Source: Prunus persica (Eukaryota > Streptophyta > Magnoliopsida > Rosales > Rosaceae). Taken from it: a DNA stretch of 64,000 nt. Below the pieces are notes generated by a model. The model had not been told where the DNA came from, made no database searches, and saw only the letters and a program-made list of their open reading frames with translations. Numbering within the stretch: position 1 is the stretch's first letter; each line of letters opens with the position of its first letter. Both the position numbers and the translations under genes were made by a program. Below, in pieces: positions 12,201-24,475 of the stretch. The stretch is from the NCBI RefSeq assembly GCF_000346465.2, contig NC_034010.1, positions 21,804,981 to 21,868,980 of the forward strand, written 5' to 3'.

Positions 12201-15200
12201 CAACTTCTTAATTAAGACACTATTATTCATGCGTCCTTTGAGGTTAATGCTGAACCTTCTCGTTCTGTCCACAGGGCCTGCAGACTTGTTTGGTGACTTT
12301 GCTATCATGGTATATCTCTTTTCTTCCTTTTGTTAGAAATTTTATGGGAATGCACCCTATTTCCTGTTGGTCGAGAAACTTTTGTTTGAATTTCATTGTT
12401 CCTTTGCCATGCTAGTTTGGACATTTTATGGGAATGCATCATAGATAAAAGCAGGGGTGGCAATTTAGTCATGTCATGTTAATTTGGATTCCTGTTGAAT
12501 ATTTGTCAACCCTAACCCAACCTATTTAGTAAATCATGTCAGAGGACTTAATTCCCAACTCAATCTGTTTATTAATTGTATCGTGTCCGTGTCAATCCAT
12601 ATATCAACTACGAACTTAAGATTAGAATCTGTTTGGTTCTAAAATGCTATGACTCATACACTCATAAAATAAACATCTACCTGATCTAGGTGCAACCTAA
12701 ACCAAGAAACAGAATATTATTGTACAAGGATTATCAAGAAACTGAAAAAATAGAAAATAATAATCATTTTCTTCATACATTAATGGTTAAATAGGTTTAC
12801 CATGTCATAATCCAGTTATTGTGTTTGAAGTTAACCTGATCTGTTTATTATTAGTGTTCACAAGTTGTGTCATTTATAGATTTATGTCAAATAATGGTAA
12901 ACCTTGACCTGCTAATTTCGTGTTGGGCATCAAGTGATGTTAATAGTGTCCTGTTATAAATTGTCATCCTGAAAATAAAAATTCAAGGTTAAATAAGAAC
13001 CAAGTTATGATCTTGATACATCTCCTTCCTTGTGGATATATAGAAATTTATTTAGTAGGGTGGAAAAACAGTTAAAAAGCAGCTTGGCCAAATTGACAGT
13101 GAATATCATGTTTCCTAGTGAGCATTGATTAAATATAAATTTCAGCGGCTCAACCCTGTTTCCATAAGGGCTGATTTGTAAGGTAAGAATGTTTGCAAGG
13201 ATCAGTATTAAATAATTTTTTTAAATAAAAAGGATCCTTTTTTGAAAGTTTTAATTTTATGTGTGTGTGTGTGTGTGTGTGTGTGTATTCTTTCTGGTGA
13301 AGTCTCCTAATATGAAGCTGACAATTAACCAAATATAGTTTCAGACGATTTAAACGTGCTGGAGAATCATATGTTAAAGTGCCCTTCTTTGGAGCTGTTT
13401 CATATCTGACGCTAGCCGTTGCTCCCTTCTGCATAGCATTTGCTGTTGTTTGGGCAGTGTATCGCCGCGTCTCATTTGCTTGGATAGGTCAAGATATCCT
13501 TGTAAGAAATAAATTCTTTTTTTATTTGGTCTTAATGTTGATGTGGCTATAGATTACCACTGGTATTTTTAAATCCGAACCTAATCATTTGCAACTTTGC
13601 TTCTGTATCTCCCTAATCCAGCTCTTTTTTGGTTCATCTTTGTTTTTGACTTTGAGTACCAGAGTCAAGCTGGTAATGCTCCGATTAAAAATAAAAATAA
13701 AACCCTTATACTTGAATTCATGAGTTGTCAAAGATCCTGTATTTGGACTGCCCACTTTTATCATACTATTATATTTTCCCTATTTTCTATCGTGAACCCT
13801 GGACGGTAATAGCTGTGCAAAGTAATTTTTGTAATCTGTAAAATGTTTGTTAGACACTAACCTGCACTCATGAAAAATCAGGGTATTGCACTGATAATCA
13901 CAGTTCTTCAGATTGTTCGAGTACCAAATCTCAAGGTGATAATTCAAAACCTGCCTTTTTCTGATTACTTTTGGGCAGATTGAATTTTTAGTGTTCACAC
14001 TGATCCTAGGGGTTAAATAATATTACATTGCCTTAAATCCTTATCATATACATATTTAGTTGAGAAAAAAATTGCACCATGAATATTTTTTATTTATTTA
14101 TCTAGAGATTTCACTTGCCAAGCATGTCTGGCTCTGAATCATAACATATGCTTTCTTCACTATTCAATAATCTCTCCGTCTCTCTCTCTCTAATCAGGTT
14201 GGAACAATTCTTCTCAGTTGTGCCTTTTTATATGATATCTTCTGGGTATTTGTTTCTAAATGGTGGTTCCATGAGAGTGTAATGATAGTGGTGAGTAAAT
14301 CAGAAAAACTCTCTTCCTTACTGGCACCCTATATAGAGGTTGTTACACCTGTCCTGCAAGTGAGAGAGATTTAAATATTAATCTTTCCTCTTCTGTATAG
14401 GTGGCTCGTGGTGATAAAAGTGGAGAGGATGGTATACCAATGCTACTGAAAATTCCACGGTTGTTTGATCCTTGGGGTGGCTACAGCATCATCGGATTCG
14501 GTGATATCATCATACCAGGATTGGTTGTAGCCTTTTCACTAAGGTCTGAAATCAGAAGCCAAATATATCTTTGACAATCCCTTTTAAGTCTCTACAATTG
14601 AACCTGGACTGTCACTGTTTCAGAAACTGTGTTTTTGCTTCTGTTATGTGCATTGGTTTCCAAATATTCGTGTACTACAGGGCTTGTTTTGGAATTCTAT
14701 AACATGAGAATAAAAGTGAAAACATGCTTACATTTAGGTATTTCAGGAGTTACTCTGTTAATCACGAAATTCGGATAAATTAATGAGGAAAACCATGGGA
14801 CTCACAAATAACAATATGACAGCAACATCTGAGATACTGTGAACTTTTACTTATTACTACAAATGAGGGTTTATAACATCGGCATTGTCTCAACAGTTCA
14901 TTAATCGGACAATTTGTGGGTAACTTTGCAGGTATGATTGGTTGGCAAATAAGAAGCTTCGAGCTGGTTACTTTGTGTGGGCAATGACCGCTTATGGTTT
15001 AGGTATGAATGTGCTAAATTTTGGGGCATTTTGCACTTCTTTTCTTTTTTCTATATCGAGAAAATGCATCTGGTTGAGCTAGTTTCAGAATTTTAGGTGA
15101 CTTAAAAACTTATGCGTGTGGCTCGCATGCAGGCACCGTGTTTTCTTTGAGTCAATGATTTTGCGCATGATATGACCTATTTGACAAATATCTCCTGAAA

Positions 15201-15851
15201 AAGGAGGAATAATTTTAGCAGAAAATGGCATTATTGTTCCTTGGCAATGTGTAGAATACCTACATTTTAAAGCATATATCACCACAGGGAAAAATTATCT
15301 TGCCTGCAAAAGAAATTTGAGTAAAATTGGGGGAGGCCACTGAGGGAGCAGGCCCTTTACTGTCTCCTCTCCCTAGTGGCTAAGAGAGCTATGCTTTTTT
15401 CTTGTTGGAAATTGCTACTATTAATATGTAGAAAGTCTAATGCTCTACTGTAACAAGTATTTTATTTTGTAGATCATCTCACTGTCATAATGATAAGTGT
15501 TTCACCTATGAATGATTTGCTTTGGCGATTTGCAATTGCAGGTCTCCTCATCACATATGTGGCTTTGAACTTGATGGACGGTCATGGCCAACCTGCTTTG
15601 TTGTACATAGTTCCCTTCACACTCGGTAAGATGCAACAGCTTTTGTAATCCGCACTAACATCTATCTCGAACATTCGTAGAATTTGGTTTTGCACTAAAC
15701 GTTCGTCGTGAGCAGCAATGACATAAGCTAGTTACATTCTGCAGGTACTCTACTGACTTTGGCACAGATGAGAGGGGACCTTAAAGTTCTGTGGACAAGA
15801 GGAGAACCAGAGAGGCCATGCCCGCACGTCCATCTCCAACCCTCTCAATAG
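9294..15851 (+). CDS. SPPL4: Signal peptide peptidase-like intramembrane aspartic protease (SPPL2/4 type)
   Basis: GxGD-type intramembrane protease that cuts type II membrane segments in endomembranes. Exons: 9294-9428, 10744-10902, 11049-11160, 11423-11542, 11710-11861, 11977-12159, 12275-12309, 13339-13501, 13882-13935, 14198-14290, 14401-14543, 14932-15002, 15542-15625, 15745-15851; 536 aa, close to the 540 aa I recall for Arabidopsis SPPL4. A signal peptide covers residues 1-23. A lumenal PA domain follows ([20 protein letters not shown], about 100-150), then nine hydrophobic segments. Catalytic motifs are intact: YD at 383-384 (FLYDIFWVF), GFGD at 434-437, and PAL at 491-493 (QPALLY). 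All introns are GT-AG. The assignment to SPPL4 rather than SPPL2, 3 or 5 rests partly on synteny and is less certain than the family. Confidence 0.92.
13261..13286. repeat. (GT)n microsatellite in an SPPL intron
   Basis: A perfect GT dinucleotide run sits in intron 7, about 50 bp upstream of the splice acceptor of exon 8 (13339). Confidence 0.9.
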
Positions 15852-16628
15852 AAGTAGTAGGACAAAGCAATAGTGTGACAGTTAGTACAGTAGTAACTCA
15901 GAAAAACCTCTTTTCTTGTCATAGCTGTAGGAGAGTATCAAACATTTACAAGGTTGTTCATAAGATGATTTTTCAAGGACCAACTGATATATAACAGGGA
16001 ATACTTATAACATCCAACATTGTTATTACGCTATTCAGTTTCGTAGAACCCTAGTTTTCTTTTTCATGACCAAGTTAAAACTCGTACAACAGCAGCTGCT
16101 TCGCAGTGGAGGAGAAGAATCTGGTAAAGACTGCAATGAACATATCAACGCTGCAGGGTTGCAAGTAAACCCTGAGCTGAAATATGTCGCATTGTAAGAT
16201 AATCATTTGACTTGAACACGCTCATCATCCATACAGTTACAATCTCTATTCACTCATGCTAAAGGGAGGGCATGCCTCAAAACTTATTCTGAGCTGTTGC
16301 GAAAATAAAATAAGGTAGAATAATTATTCAACGGGGTAGACAACCAATAACCTCATACAAGCTTGTGATAACCGAGCAAATTTAGCTCATGACAAGACAA
16401 CAAATTACTACTTTTGATTTATTTGTTCCCCTAAAAGTACAAACAGTTGCCCCGGAATCCAATTGCAGCCTAATTACCCCAACAACAGAAGAAAAAAGTC
16501 ATGTTTGGAGCCAAATAAATGAGAATAGTAACTCTTAGAAGCCTGTTAGCATCTGGTCAAAATTGTTCCAGCCATTGGCCGATGTAGGGATATTCTGTTT
16601 GTAAGAACCATTTCCGCCCTGGACGTCC
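15852..16628. other. Convergent intergenic region with 3' UTRs
   Basis: The SPPL gene (+) and the SKP1-like gene (-) converge here. On the minus strand an open 32-codon stretch from 16630 to TAA 16535 (EDVQGGNGSYKQNIPTSANG...) follows a good acceptor. It looks coding-like but is out of phase with the previous exon when joined directly. It could be 3' UTR or an alternative last exon. Confidence 0.5.
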
Positions 16629-19600
16629 TCCTGTATGCACAAGGGGAAAATGATGAGTTGTACGGAACACAACGTTCAATGAATAACAGCTCTAAAACAG
16701 ATATGCACTCAGTGAAGAACACACAACTCAGAAGCAGATAAAACAGATACGCACTCAGGAGTTCCAAAAAAGAGAGTTTATACAACATATTGAAATATTG
16801 ATCAATCATTTAGGTTTTGACAGAAAAACAGCTCCCAAACATGAACAGCCAGAATGATAAAAGAGATTCTATAAAAAGCATTAGCCCAAGAAAACGTGAG
16901 TGATTTGGTGTAGGCAATAAGGAAATAGATAATATTTTCCCCAAAACTATTTACTTTTATAGATATAATTATAATATAACAAAGATGAAACAAGAAAACC
17001 AATTTTTTTCTGGGCAAGTGCAAATTTCAGAGACCTGCCAGGGACTGATCCGCAGCACTTATCCAGAGAACGTTTCATTAGGTTCAAAGGCTATTTGAAA
17101 GGATAAACATTTAAGTCTCATACAAATATAATAAAACTATTGCATTTGTAAACTTATACTAACAAAACAAAAGCAGGAAAATATCTTAGCACAGATTGAT
17201 TACTCGTGTAACAACAGTATATACGGGAAAAAACAACTGTAAAAGCTTCAGAAAAGGGAGAAAAAGGTGAAAAAGGAAACAGAACATACAAGCATATCTT
17301 CTCATAGAATCCCTTCCGTTAATGGAAACTGGTACCCGCCTCCTTTCCTGACCCAAAGCAAGAATCTCTTGTATCCTTTGAGGCCAGTCTGAATTCAATC
17401 TCCTAGCAAAATCTTCAACCTCCCTGAACCAAAAGATACAAGAGAATATGTAACAGTAGGAACAAGGCAGAACTCTCTCTCTTTCGCTCTATGTTTTACA
17501 TGCACAATCATGGTGGAAGATGCAACTTGAAATTTCCAGTTAATACAACTTACTCTTTAGGACATGAAATAAAACTGACATATTAACAAAGGCTTGCAGG
17601 CAGTCCTGAAGCAGGTTTCACAACTGCTAAAATATATATTTAATGTTGACAACCAAAATGAGAGCTATTTTTTTTATGAGAAACGTAGCAGAAATATATT
17701 TAAAATGTCCACACAACTATCATCCTCAAAAACCCACAAACCAAGATCTTTTCAGAACAGCATTATATATAGGAATTCATTTACAATAATCTACAAACAG
17801 CAATAAAAGAAACCGAAAAATGCAGTACATTGTCTACAAAGTTTACTCATTTCTTTAACAGTGAAACTTTCTTAAGCAAATTTTTTATTCTTTTTTATTT
17901 GGGTGAGAGAGGATTCAAACTTGGGACATTTTCCAACAAAGTGGAGAGAAATACCACTAGACTAATAGCTAGTTGGTTTTTAAGAAAATTTTGGAACACT
18001 GAAAAACAGATGACAATTTGAAACTATTTCGTAGGTATCAAATTTCATCTTCTCATTGCATATCTTCATGGTGTCCCATAAAAATGTAAGGAAGTTGCAC
18101 TATAAGTCTAACGAATTGCAGCATTCCGTTTCCTTAAGCTTTCTTTAACTAAAGTCAGCATTGACAAAGTTACAGCCACTCAGGTCAATTAAGTACCTTT
18201 TTTTTTCCTCATATTGTTCGATGTAATAATTTTCATCCACTGATATTTGAATAGAAAAAAGTATTGTTTTTGGTATAAACATTCAATAACCCAAAATAGT
18301 TGCAGACAAACCTATCAATTTTTTCCTTTAACGCAGGGTCAATCTCATCATCAATATCACCATCATCAAACTCAACCATATCCTCCAGGCCGTCATCGTT
18401 TAGATCTTGTAGCTTTAAAGTCAAACTAGGACTGGCTCTAAATTTGTTGACTTCATCGCCGGGGCAAGCAAACTTAAGATTGCTCGACTCCTACAACATT
18501 CGGGGGAAAGGACAAAGAATTATAAAAAAAATCGGCTACCTAACAACTCAAGCGGAAATGCATAAGAAGTTTAAGAGAAAATTAGTGATTCGAACCTCAT
18601 GGATTTCATTAGCTTCATATAGACAAGTGTTTTTTTGTTGATCTTTTCTTCTGCGATTCTTCTTTTTGTTCTTGGAAGTTTTAATCCCCTTGGAATCTGT
18701 GAAACAGAATTTCCTTACCTCCAATGAGGCCTTCAAAAGGAAATAAAGTAGAAAATAGACGACTAAGACACTAGACTTCAAATCCCATTTCAATGGAATC
18801 TTAAGTACTCCAAGTACAGTATAATGTGGGCAAATGCAATCCTGAAAATATTAGTGTCAAGTATGTCTCCATGGGAGTGCAATTGGGTACCTTGGAACTA
18901 CAAGGTCGTTCAATGTTAGTTCCAACTAGTTAAAAAGTGGTAAAATGTCCTCATTTATTGAAAAATACAAACATAATAAGTATGCAGTGAAGGCACAAGA
19001 AAGCAATTACTCAAGTATACCTCCAATTTCTCCATTAATGAAGGACAAGAGATCATCAACTGAACGGTCATCGCTTCGCTCTTCTTCAAGCTCAGCATTC
19101 TGAAAAGTATGGAAGGTTCAATGATGACTACCATCAAGAAGGATGTATTGTTTAGCATAGTATAAAGCCAGCAATTACATTACGTAAAGCCTTTCAATGC
19201 AAATTTATCGAACGCCAAAGTCACCTTCAATTTCTCTCTTTCCTGAAGTTCTCTCCTCTTTCGTGCATATAGTCGATTCAAAAGCCGGATACGTGGATCG
19301 TCAGTTGAATTTTTCAAAGGCTCCAACTTCTCTTCCTGGATGATTTCTTAATTTTGTTAAAAACAACAAAGAAGAAGCAAGTTTTTCTAAGCATACACAG
19401 ATATCTCAAGCACCAGAGACCTCTGTAAGATCATCAGGCAGATGAAATATCTCACGTATCTCCTCAGGTGTTTTCCCTTCAATTATTCGTGCAAGAGCAC
19501 GACTGGTAAGATCAACCAACGGCTTTAATTGGAGGCTGTCAGCAGCTGAAGTCAGCTCACAGAGCTTTTTTGTGTCCATTCGGATGTATTTTTCATCAAA

Positions 19601-20531
19601 AGCCTTGCATTCCTACACAAACCAATGGCCCCAAGTCATATGACCATGTGAACTTTACACCAGCATCAGAGGAAACATTTAATCCACTGCAGGTGGAAGA
19701 TAATTGTCTTCAGTAGCTCAAATTCATGCACAGTAGCTGCAGGCAAGAGCAAGGAAAGAACATAGACTCGGAAAAAACAAAATGACATTCCAACAACATT
19801 AGAACCTTGTTCGAGCGACCTGGTACTTGATGAAACCTGCAGTAATCAATAATTAGGCTCAACATGGCAGTATTGACTCTTTCTGGAAGAGATATTGCAT
19901 GGTTCTTGGAAGATCCCATCCCTTTTTGTATATTCTCTTGACATATCATGGGGCAAAACATGGCAACCTCTTGTTCCACTTGTTGGATTGAACCATCAGC
20001 AGTCTGAAGCCAGATATAAGACTTCATCATCTGAGAATCGGTTGGCACCAGTGTGACTTCAGAATAACTTTTAAGTCTTAACATTACAAAAAATAAAAAT
20101 AAAACCAGCAACAGATACACAAACACACCANNNNNNNNNNNNNNNNNNNNNNNNNNNNNNNNNNNNNNNNNNNNNNNNNNNNNNNNNNNNNNNNNNNNNN
20201 NNNNNNNNNNNNNNNNNNNNNNNNNNNNNNCCCCCCCCCCCCCCAACACCCCTTCCCTTTCCAAACAAAAAAACAAAAAAAGAGAACAAACTAATACCCC
20301 ACAAGTGAAGGCAGCTACAAGCATTCAAATGGGAAAAAAAAAGAGGAAACAATTGATAGAACTATGGCTTGAAGAAAATAAATAAAATTCATTGATCTAC
20401 TAAACACTAGACAAAGAGGACATAACTTGATCGGAAAAAAGGAGGGGAGGGGCAAACAGAAGCAGGAAAAACACACAATGACAGAGTTATTCTACCTCAG
20501 GTTTAATAACAGCCATGTCACCTTCTGACAT
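16629..20531 (-). CDS. ASK21: SKP1-like protein 20/21 (ASK20/21 type)
   Basis: SKP1-family protein of the long ASK20/21 clade, expected to act as an adaptor for F-box proteins in SCF ubiquitin ligases. Minus-strand exons: 20531-20496, 20030-19806, 19612-19421, 19335-19225, 19099-19021, 18696-18596, 18490-18312, 17423-17290, 16630-16629. The N-terminus reads MSEGDMAVIKPE, then a SKP1 POZ fold (SYIWLQTADGSIQQVEQEVA, residues 15-34; SLPERVN; DYCRFHQVPGRSNK). The C-terminal SKP1 helices follow (KLCELTSAADSLQLKPLVDL; GKTPEEIREIFHLPDDLTEE). A charged tail after that is specific to this clade (KNKKKNRRRKDQQKN; DIDDEIDPALKEKIDRE). When exon 8 is spliced to the acceptor at 16631-16632, the codon formed is TGA, ending the protein at SMRRYA. 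That gives 352 aa, matching the roughly 350 aa of the Arabidopsis homologues as I remember them. The last junction is the uncertain part. Confidence 0.87.
20131..20230. other. Assembly gap of exactly 100 N
   Basis: One hundred N, followed by a run of 14 C. It lies in intron 1 of the SKP1-like gene, so no coding sequence is lost. The round length suggests a placeholder of unknown true size, probably caused by the poly-C/poly-G tract. Confidence 0.98.
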
Positions 20532-21467
20532 TTGTACAAAGCCAAGTTCTCAGACTTAAAAACTGGAGTGCATCAGGCAAAAGAAAATAACTTTATGCTT
20601 CTTAAGCAATGAGGCTCATATGCAAACTAATTTAACTTGTCCACAGTTATTTCCTGTCAAGTCAAACAACATTATCATTAGCGGCCCTTCTGTGTAAAAC
20701 TTGCCCAAATTTTTATCTAACACAAATTAAACAACACAGCTCTTACATGCCACGAAACAACCATTTCCAATATTTCTTAACAAAATCTGTACTTCATACT
20801 TATTTCCTTCATTTCCAAACGTAAGGAAACAGGATGTTGATTATTATATTTCCCTAAATCATGTAATAAAACTTACAATTTTTAGGTACCTGAGCTGAGT
20901 TTATCGATTATAATAAATATTATAACTGATAGATGATTGAAGACTCATTTTACTAAAGATTTCAGTGCACTGAGCTCCGAATTAATGGGTAAATCGCAAT
21001 TTTTGTTCTTTGCAACCAATTTCTTTTTCCTGCACTTTCTCGGCAACCAAACAAGTATATATAGAAGAACCAATACATATAGGAAAGCAAAAGGACAGAC
21101 AAACCAATTAACACAAAAAGGAGACATACTTAAAGTACGGATTGCAGATAGCGAGAGCTTTGAATTGCAGAGATTTGGCGGTTGTCGGCGAACCCCAAAA
21201 TGGATAAAAAGCGATTTAATTTATGCATTTGAGAAAAATAAAAATGAAAAAATAAAAACTTTATTTGTGTCTGAAAATGCGTCAAAATACAAACGTCTGC
21301 CACTCACACGTCAGCCTTCGTTAGGGTTTCCTGACCTCTGTCATTTATGTCTGATTGTTTATTCATGTTTACAATCGACGGCTCATACTCATTTATAAGT
21401 GTTTAGTTAACTTTACGCCATTAATTGAAGTGAATCCTATCAATAGCGAAAAACTTAACATGTAATA
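20532..21467 (-). promoter_or_regulatory. Promoter and 5' UTR region of the SKP1-like gene
   Basis: On the minus strand a TATA-like ACTTATAAAT lies at 21391-21400, and an AAACCCTAA telo-box-like motif at about 21321-21330. A possible 5' UTR exon ends before a GTATGT donor near 21127. A plausible acceptor (CTCCAG) lies near 20567-20572, just before the leader that precedes ATG 20531. A 5' UTR intron is therefore likely but not proven. Confidence 0.45.
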
Positions 21468-21727
21468 TCTATATATATAAAGCAAAAGGTAGAGAATGAT
21501 GAAACATTCAAAATACCAGAAAATATCCTTAGTTAATGCAAACATTAAGAACTAAACTTATTAATTAAATGAGGATAATATGGTAAATTCACACTTTTTA
21601 TAAAAAAATTAAAATTAAATAAAAAATAATGGATCCTATTTTTATGGAACACTTTTTAAGTCTAAAATTTAAAATTTTTTTAAAAAAATGCCTCTCGCAA
21701 GCGCGGAAGCACATGCAGAGAGGCTAG
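21468..21727 (+). mobile_element. Non-autonomous Helitron, 260 bp (copy A)
   Basis: Helitron hallmarks are visible. The element starts with TC after an A (21467) and ends with CTAG before a T (21728), so it sits in an A/T host dinucleotide. A short hairpin (CAAGCGC-GGAA-GCaCaTG) lies just upstream, separated from CTAG by CAGAGAGG. There is no coding capacity. The body is AT-rich and closely matches a second copy at about 35613-36254. Confidence 0.8.
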
Positions 21728-23249
21728 TATCAAGAAAGAAAAGCTTACATACAATACAACGTATTACAGAAAGAAATCTACATATAACGTATCACCTATG
21801 TTGTACGGACACCTTAATTAGTTAAAATAATATAATTTTTCAGAATAGCAATGGGCCTATTTTGGGTCAGGTATGACAATACTATTCCCGTCCCCGCACT
21901 CTATCCCCATCTCGTCACTGCCCCCATCCCCCAATAATTTTTTTTGAGGAATCCATGTCCCTGTTGAGGGATTCTCTATCAAATGTGTCCCGAATCCCCT
22001 ATTTATTTGTAGACCAACCAATTCACTTATACAACACTAAATATGTTCTTAATGTTAGTCGAGTAAATAGAAACATGTATCCATACAAATAAAATGTAGC
22101 CTAATTAAAAAAGAAACTGGTTGATCATCACTATGTTATTAAGATATACAACATGCAAACCTGTCATTTTTATTTAGAAACCTGAGAGATACACATGTAA
22201 TTGAAATGAATGCCATATGCAAGAAAGAAAGACCCCATAATAGTATAATGGTATTAAATTTCTAAAATAATTTGAAAATAAGTTCATTGTTATTTTATAA
22301 AAATTAAAAATTATAATCTCTGATCAGGTCAAGTTCGAGAATAAGGATAATAGTACCATTTCCGGCCTATCTTTGACCGGGGATTTTTAAAATTCAAGGA
22401 TCCCTATACCCGCCCCAAAATTTCCCTTAAAATGTCCCCCAATTAGGATCGGGGACCCGACGGAAATTTCTGCCATCTCTAAGAGTATTGAACATGCATT
22501 GGACATAATTAACAAACTTGAACACAGTCAAGACACTCACTGACATGGTCAACCCACGGTACACTTGAAATTGTTTTAAAATTAGGGCCAAAACACAATT
22601 ATTGAAACTTGTTTAGGGACAATTTTGATTTTTAAAAAAAGAAACTGGAGTCAAAATTATAATTTTGAAACTCTTTTCTACTTATGCCAGTTACCTTATC
22701 AGGCCCTCTTTCTCTCCATCCCAACTTCCCCCCACCTTTTTCTTCTCTTCTTGGTACTTGAGATCAACTTATATTTTATTTTGTGTTGTATTAATTATTT
22801 TGTGTCGATACTCGGTACTCAAATATTGAATTAGTCCAACATCCGAGTCTAATCCACAATTCTTATTGGTGCACCCAACATGGATTAGGATACTAGTTGT
22901 CTTTAATTGGAATCATTTTGCTCCTACCAACCAACCCACCAAAAGAGACCTAATGATCATTTTATCGCGATGGAGACTATATGAGCTAACTATGCTCATC
23001 ATCTGTCGAGCCTCAAACCAACTACTTTGCCTGTGGGATTTGGTTGTGGATATTTAATTTGGGCCATGATGAACCTCCGTTTCCAATTTGTATAGTTAAG
23101 CCCATAAGCTTTTTGACTCAAATCAACAAACACAAAATATTTCAGCTAGTTTTAGTTGCCTTCATGTTTTCTCAATTCATCCATAAATGCAGGCATCTCT
23201 ATCTATATTTTGCAGCTTTGCATAGTTTTTGCTCCCAATTTCGTAGGTT

Positions 23250-23281
<32 letters not shown>

Positions 23282-23679
23282 TGATGTTTTTGTGTTGGTC
23301 GGCTGAGCCTTGTTGGGTGGAAGAAGAAAACATGCAAGTGTATGACATCGGATGGCTGCCGCGTGGATCCAGGGTGTTGCTTGGACGGTTTGATGCGAAG
23401 TGTGTGGTGGTTGAAAACTTTGAAGATTAGGAAAAATTAAGGGTTCAGATTCGAAATGATTGAGACGGGGCCCACATACCACAAAAGTAAAGCAATTGTG
23501 TGAGTTGGATTTTGAACGGCCGGCCAATTCTCATGACAAAAGGATTTTTCAGTTTTCTGAGGAGAATGAGCAGGTCATGGTGAGGTCCCCTTGGTCCTAC
23601 CCACTTATGAATGTTTTCTAGCAATCAATTCTTGTGTGTGTATTATATTTTAGGGCATGGATAATGTTGATACATCCAA
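21728..23679. other. Intergenic repeats left of the retroelement
   Basis: No gene recognised. The part at about 21838-22485 has G/C-rich ends inside AT-rich DNA: CAGAATAGCAATGGGC on the left, and TAGAGATGGCAGAAATT on the complement of the right end. This resembles the loose terminal inverted repeats of hAT-type MITEs, but I found no matching 8-bp target duplication. The rest is AT-rich with small unsupported ORFs. Confidence 0.35.
23251..23280. repeat. (AGAC)n microsatellite
   Basis: Seven and a half tandem AGAC units. Confidence 0.9.
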
Positions 23680-23684
23680 ATAAG
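23680..23684. repeat. Left target-site duplication ATAAG
   Basis: ATAAG directly precedes the left LTR and recurs directly after the right LTR at 30581-30585, as expected for LTR retrotransposon integration. Confidence 0.9.
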
Positions 23685-23856
23685 TGTTATAAATCTGGAG
23701 AATTTGGAGAGAATTGAGAGAGAGAGAAGGGAATGTATTCTCATATATTTCTGTGTGTTTACAATCTCATCTCTGTGTGTCGTACAAGTAGAGGGAGAAG
23801 CCTATTTATAGGCAAGTAGAGGTGTAGAGGTGGGCTCCACCATATATTTTACAACA
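23685..23856 (-). repeat. 3' LTR (left copy), 172 bp
   Basis: Begins TGTTATAAATCTGG and ends TTTTACAACA on the plus strand. By eye it is identical to the right copy over its whole length. Confidence 0.93.
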
Positions 23857-23865
23857 CTCCCCCTT
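23857..23865 (-). other. Polypurine tract of the LTR element
   Basis: The minus strand reads AAGGGGGAG immediately before the 3' LTR. This is the usual position and composition of the plus-strand primer for reverse transcription, and it fixes the orientation of the element. Confidence 0.8.
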
Positions 23866-23892
23866 GGAGACCACAAATGATACAGAATATGT

Positions 23893-24475
23893 TTCGTTAA
23901 AAACCTTGCCAGTAAAAACCCAGTGGGACAAAAACTGGTCAAAGGGAAAAAGAGTACATAATCATGTGTAACATAAAATTCTATGTATATTGACGCGCGT
24001 GCGACACTGCCTCGTTAAAACCTTGCCAGGAAAAACTCAGTGGAATAAAAACCTGGACGAAGGAAAAAGAGTACAGTGTTTGAAGATCTTTATTGATAGC
24101 GCGCTCCCCCTGATGCTTGACAAAATATCTTTAAGTCATACTGTTGATCAGCTTTTTGAATATCGTAGTTGACGCTGCTTCTGTGAGTCAATCTTAAGCG
24201 ACACTGCCTCGTTAAAACCTTACCAGGAAAAACCCAGTGGGATAAAAACCTGGATGAAGGAAAAAGAGTACAGTGTATGAAGGTCTTTATTAAAACCATG
24301 CTCCTCCTGATGAATATCTCCCCCTGAAAAATTTAGGACTAGCTTTTGTCCAGTAAGCGACCATAAAAATTTTCATAGTATACCCTAAACCTTTGAGCGA
24401 CACTGCCTCGTTAAAACCTTACCAGGAAAAATCCAATGGGATAAAAACCTGGATGAAGGAAAAAGAGTACAGTGT
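23893..24475. repeat. Four spaced copies of an 65-80 bp motif inside the LTR element
   Basis: Copies lie at about 23893-23958, 24001-24079, 24198-24276 and 24396-24475. Each has CTCGTTAAAACCTT-CCAGG-AAAA-C-CA-TGG, then ATAAAAACCTGGA-GAAGG and AAAAAGAGTACA. The last three recur every 198 bp or so and begin GCGACACTGC. The same motif is, as I recall, common near the 3' end of plant Copia-like elements. It contains self-complementary CCAGG/CCTGG. Confidence 0.85.

Noticed and set aside
19710..20352. Long minus-strand ORFs running through the N gap
   Set aside because: They are open only because N and poly-C translate without stops; the real exon is 20030-19806.
21838..22485. hAT-type MITE
   Set aside because: The ends look like loose inverted repeats, but no 8-bp target duplication was found, so I left it as a note and not a feature.
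23857..23880. Plus orientation of the LTR element with a primer site at the left LTR
   Set aside because: No TGG or tRNA-like motif there; the sequence is instead a purine tract on the minus strand, and the LTR TATA box also points leftward.
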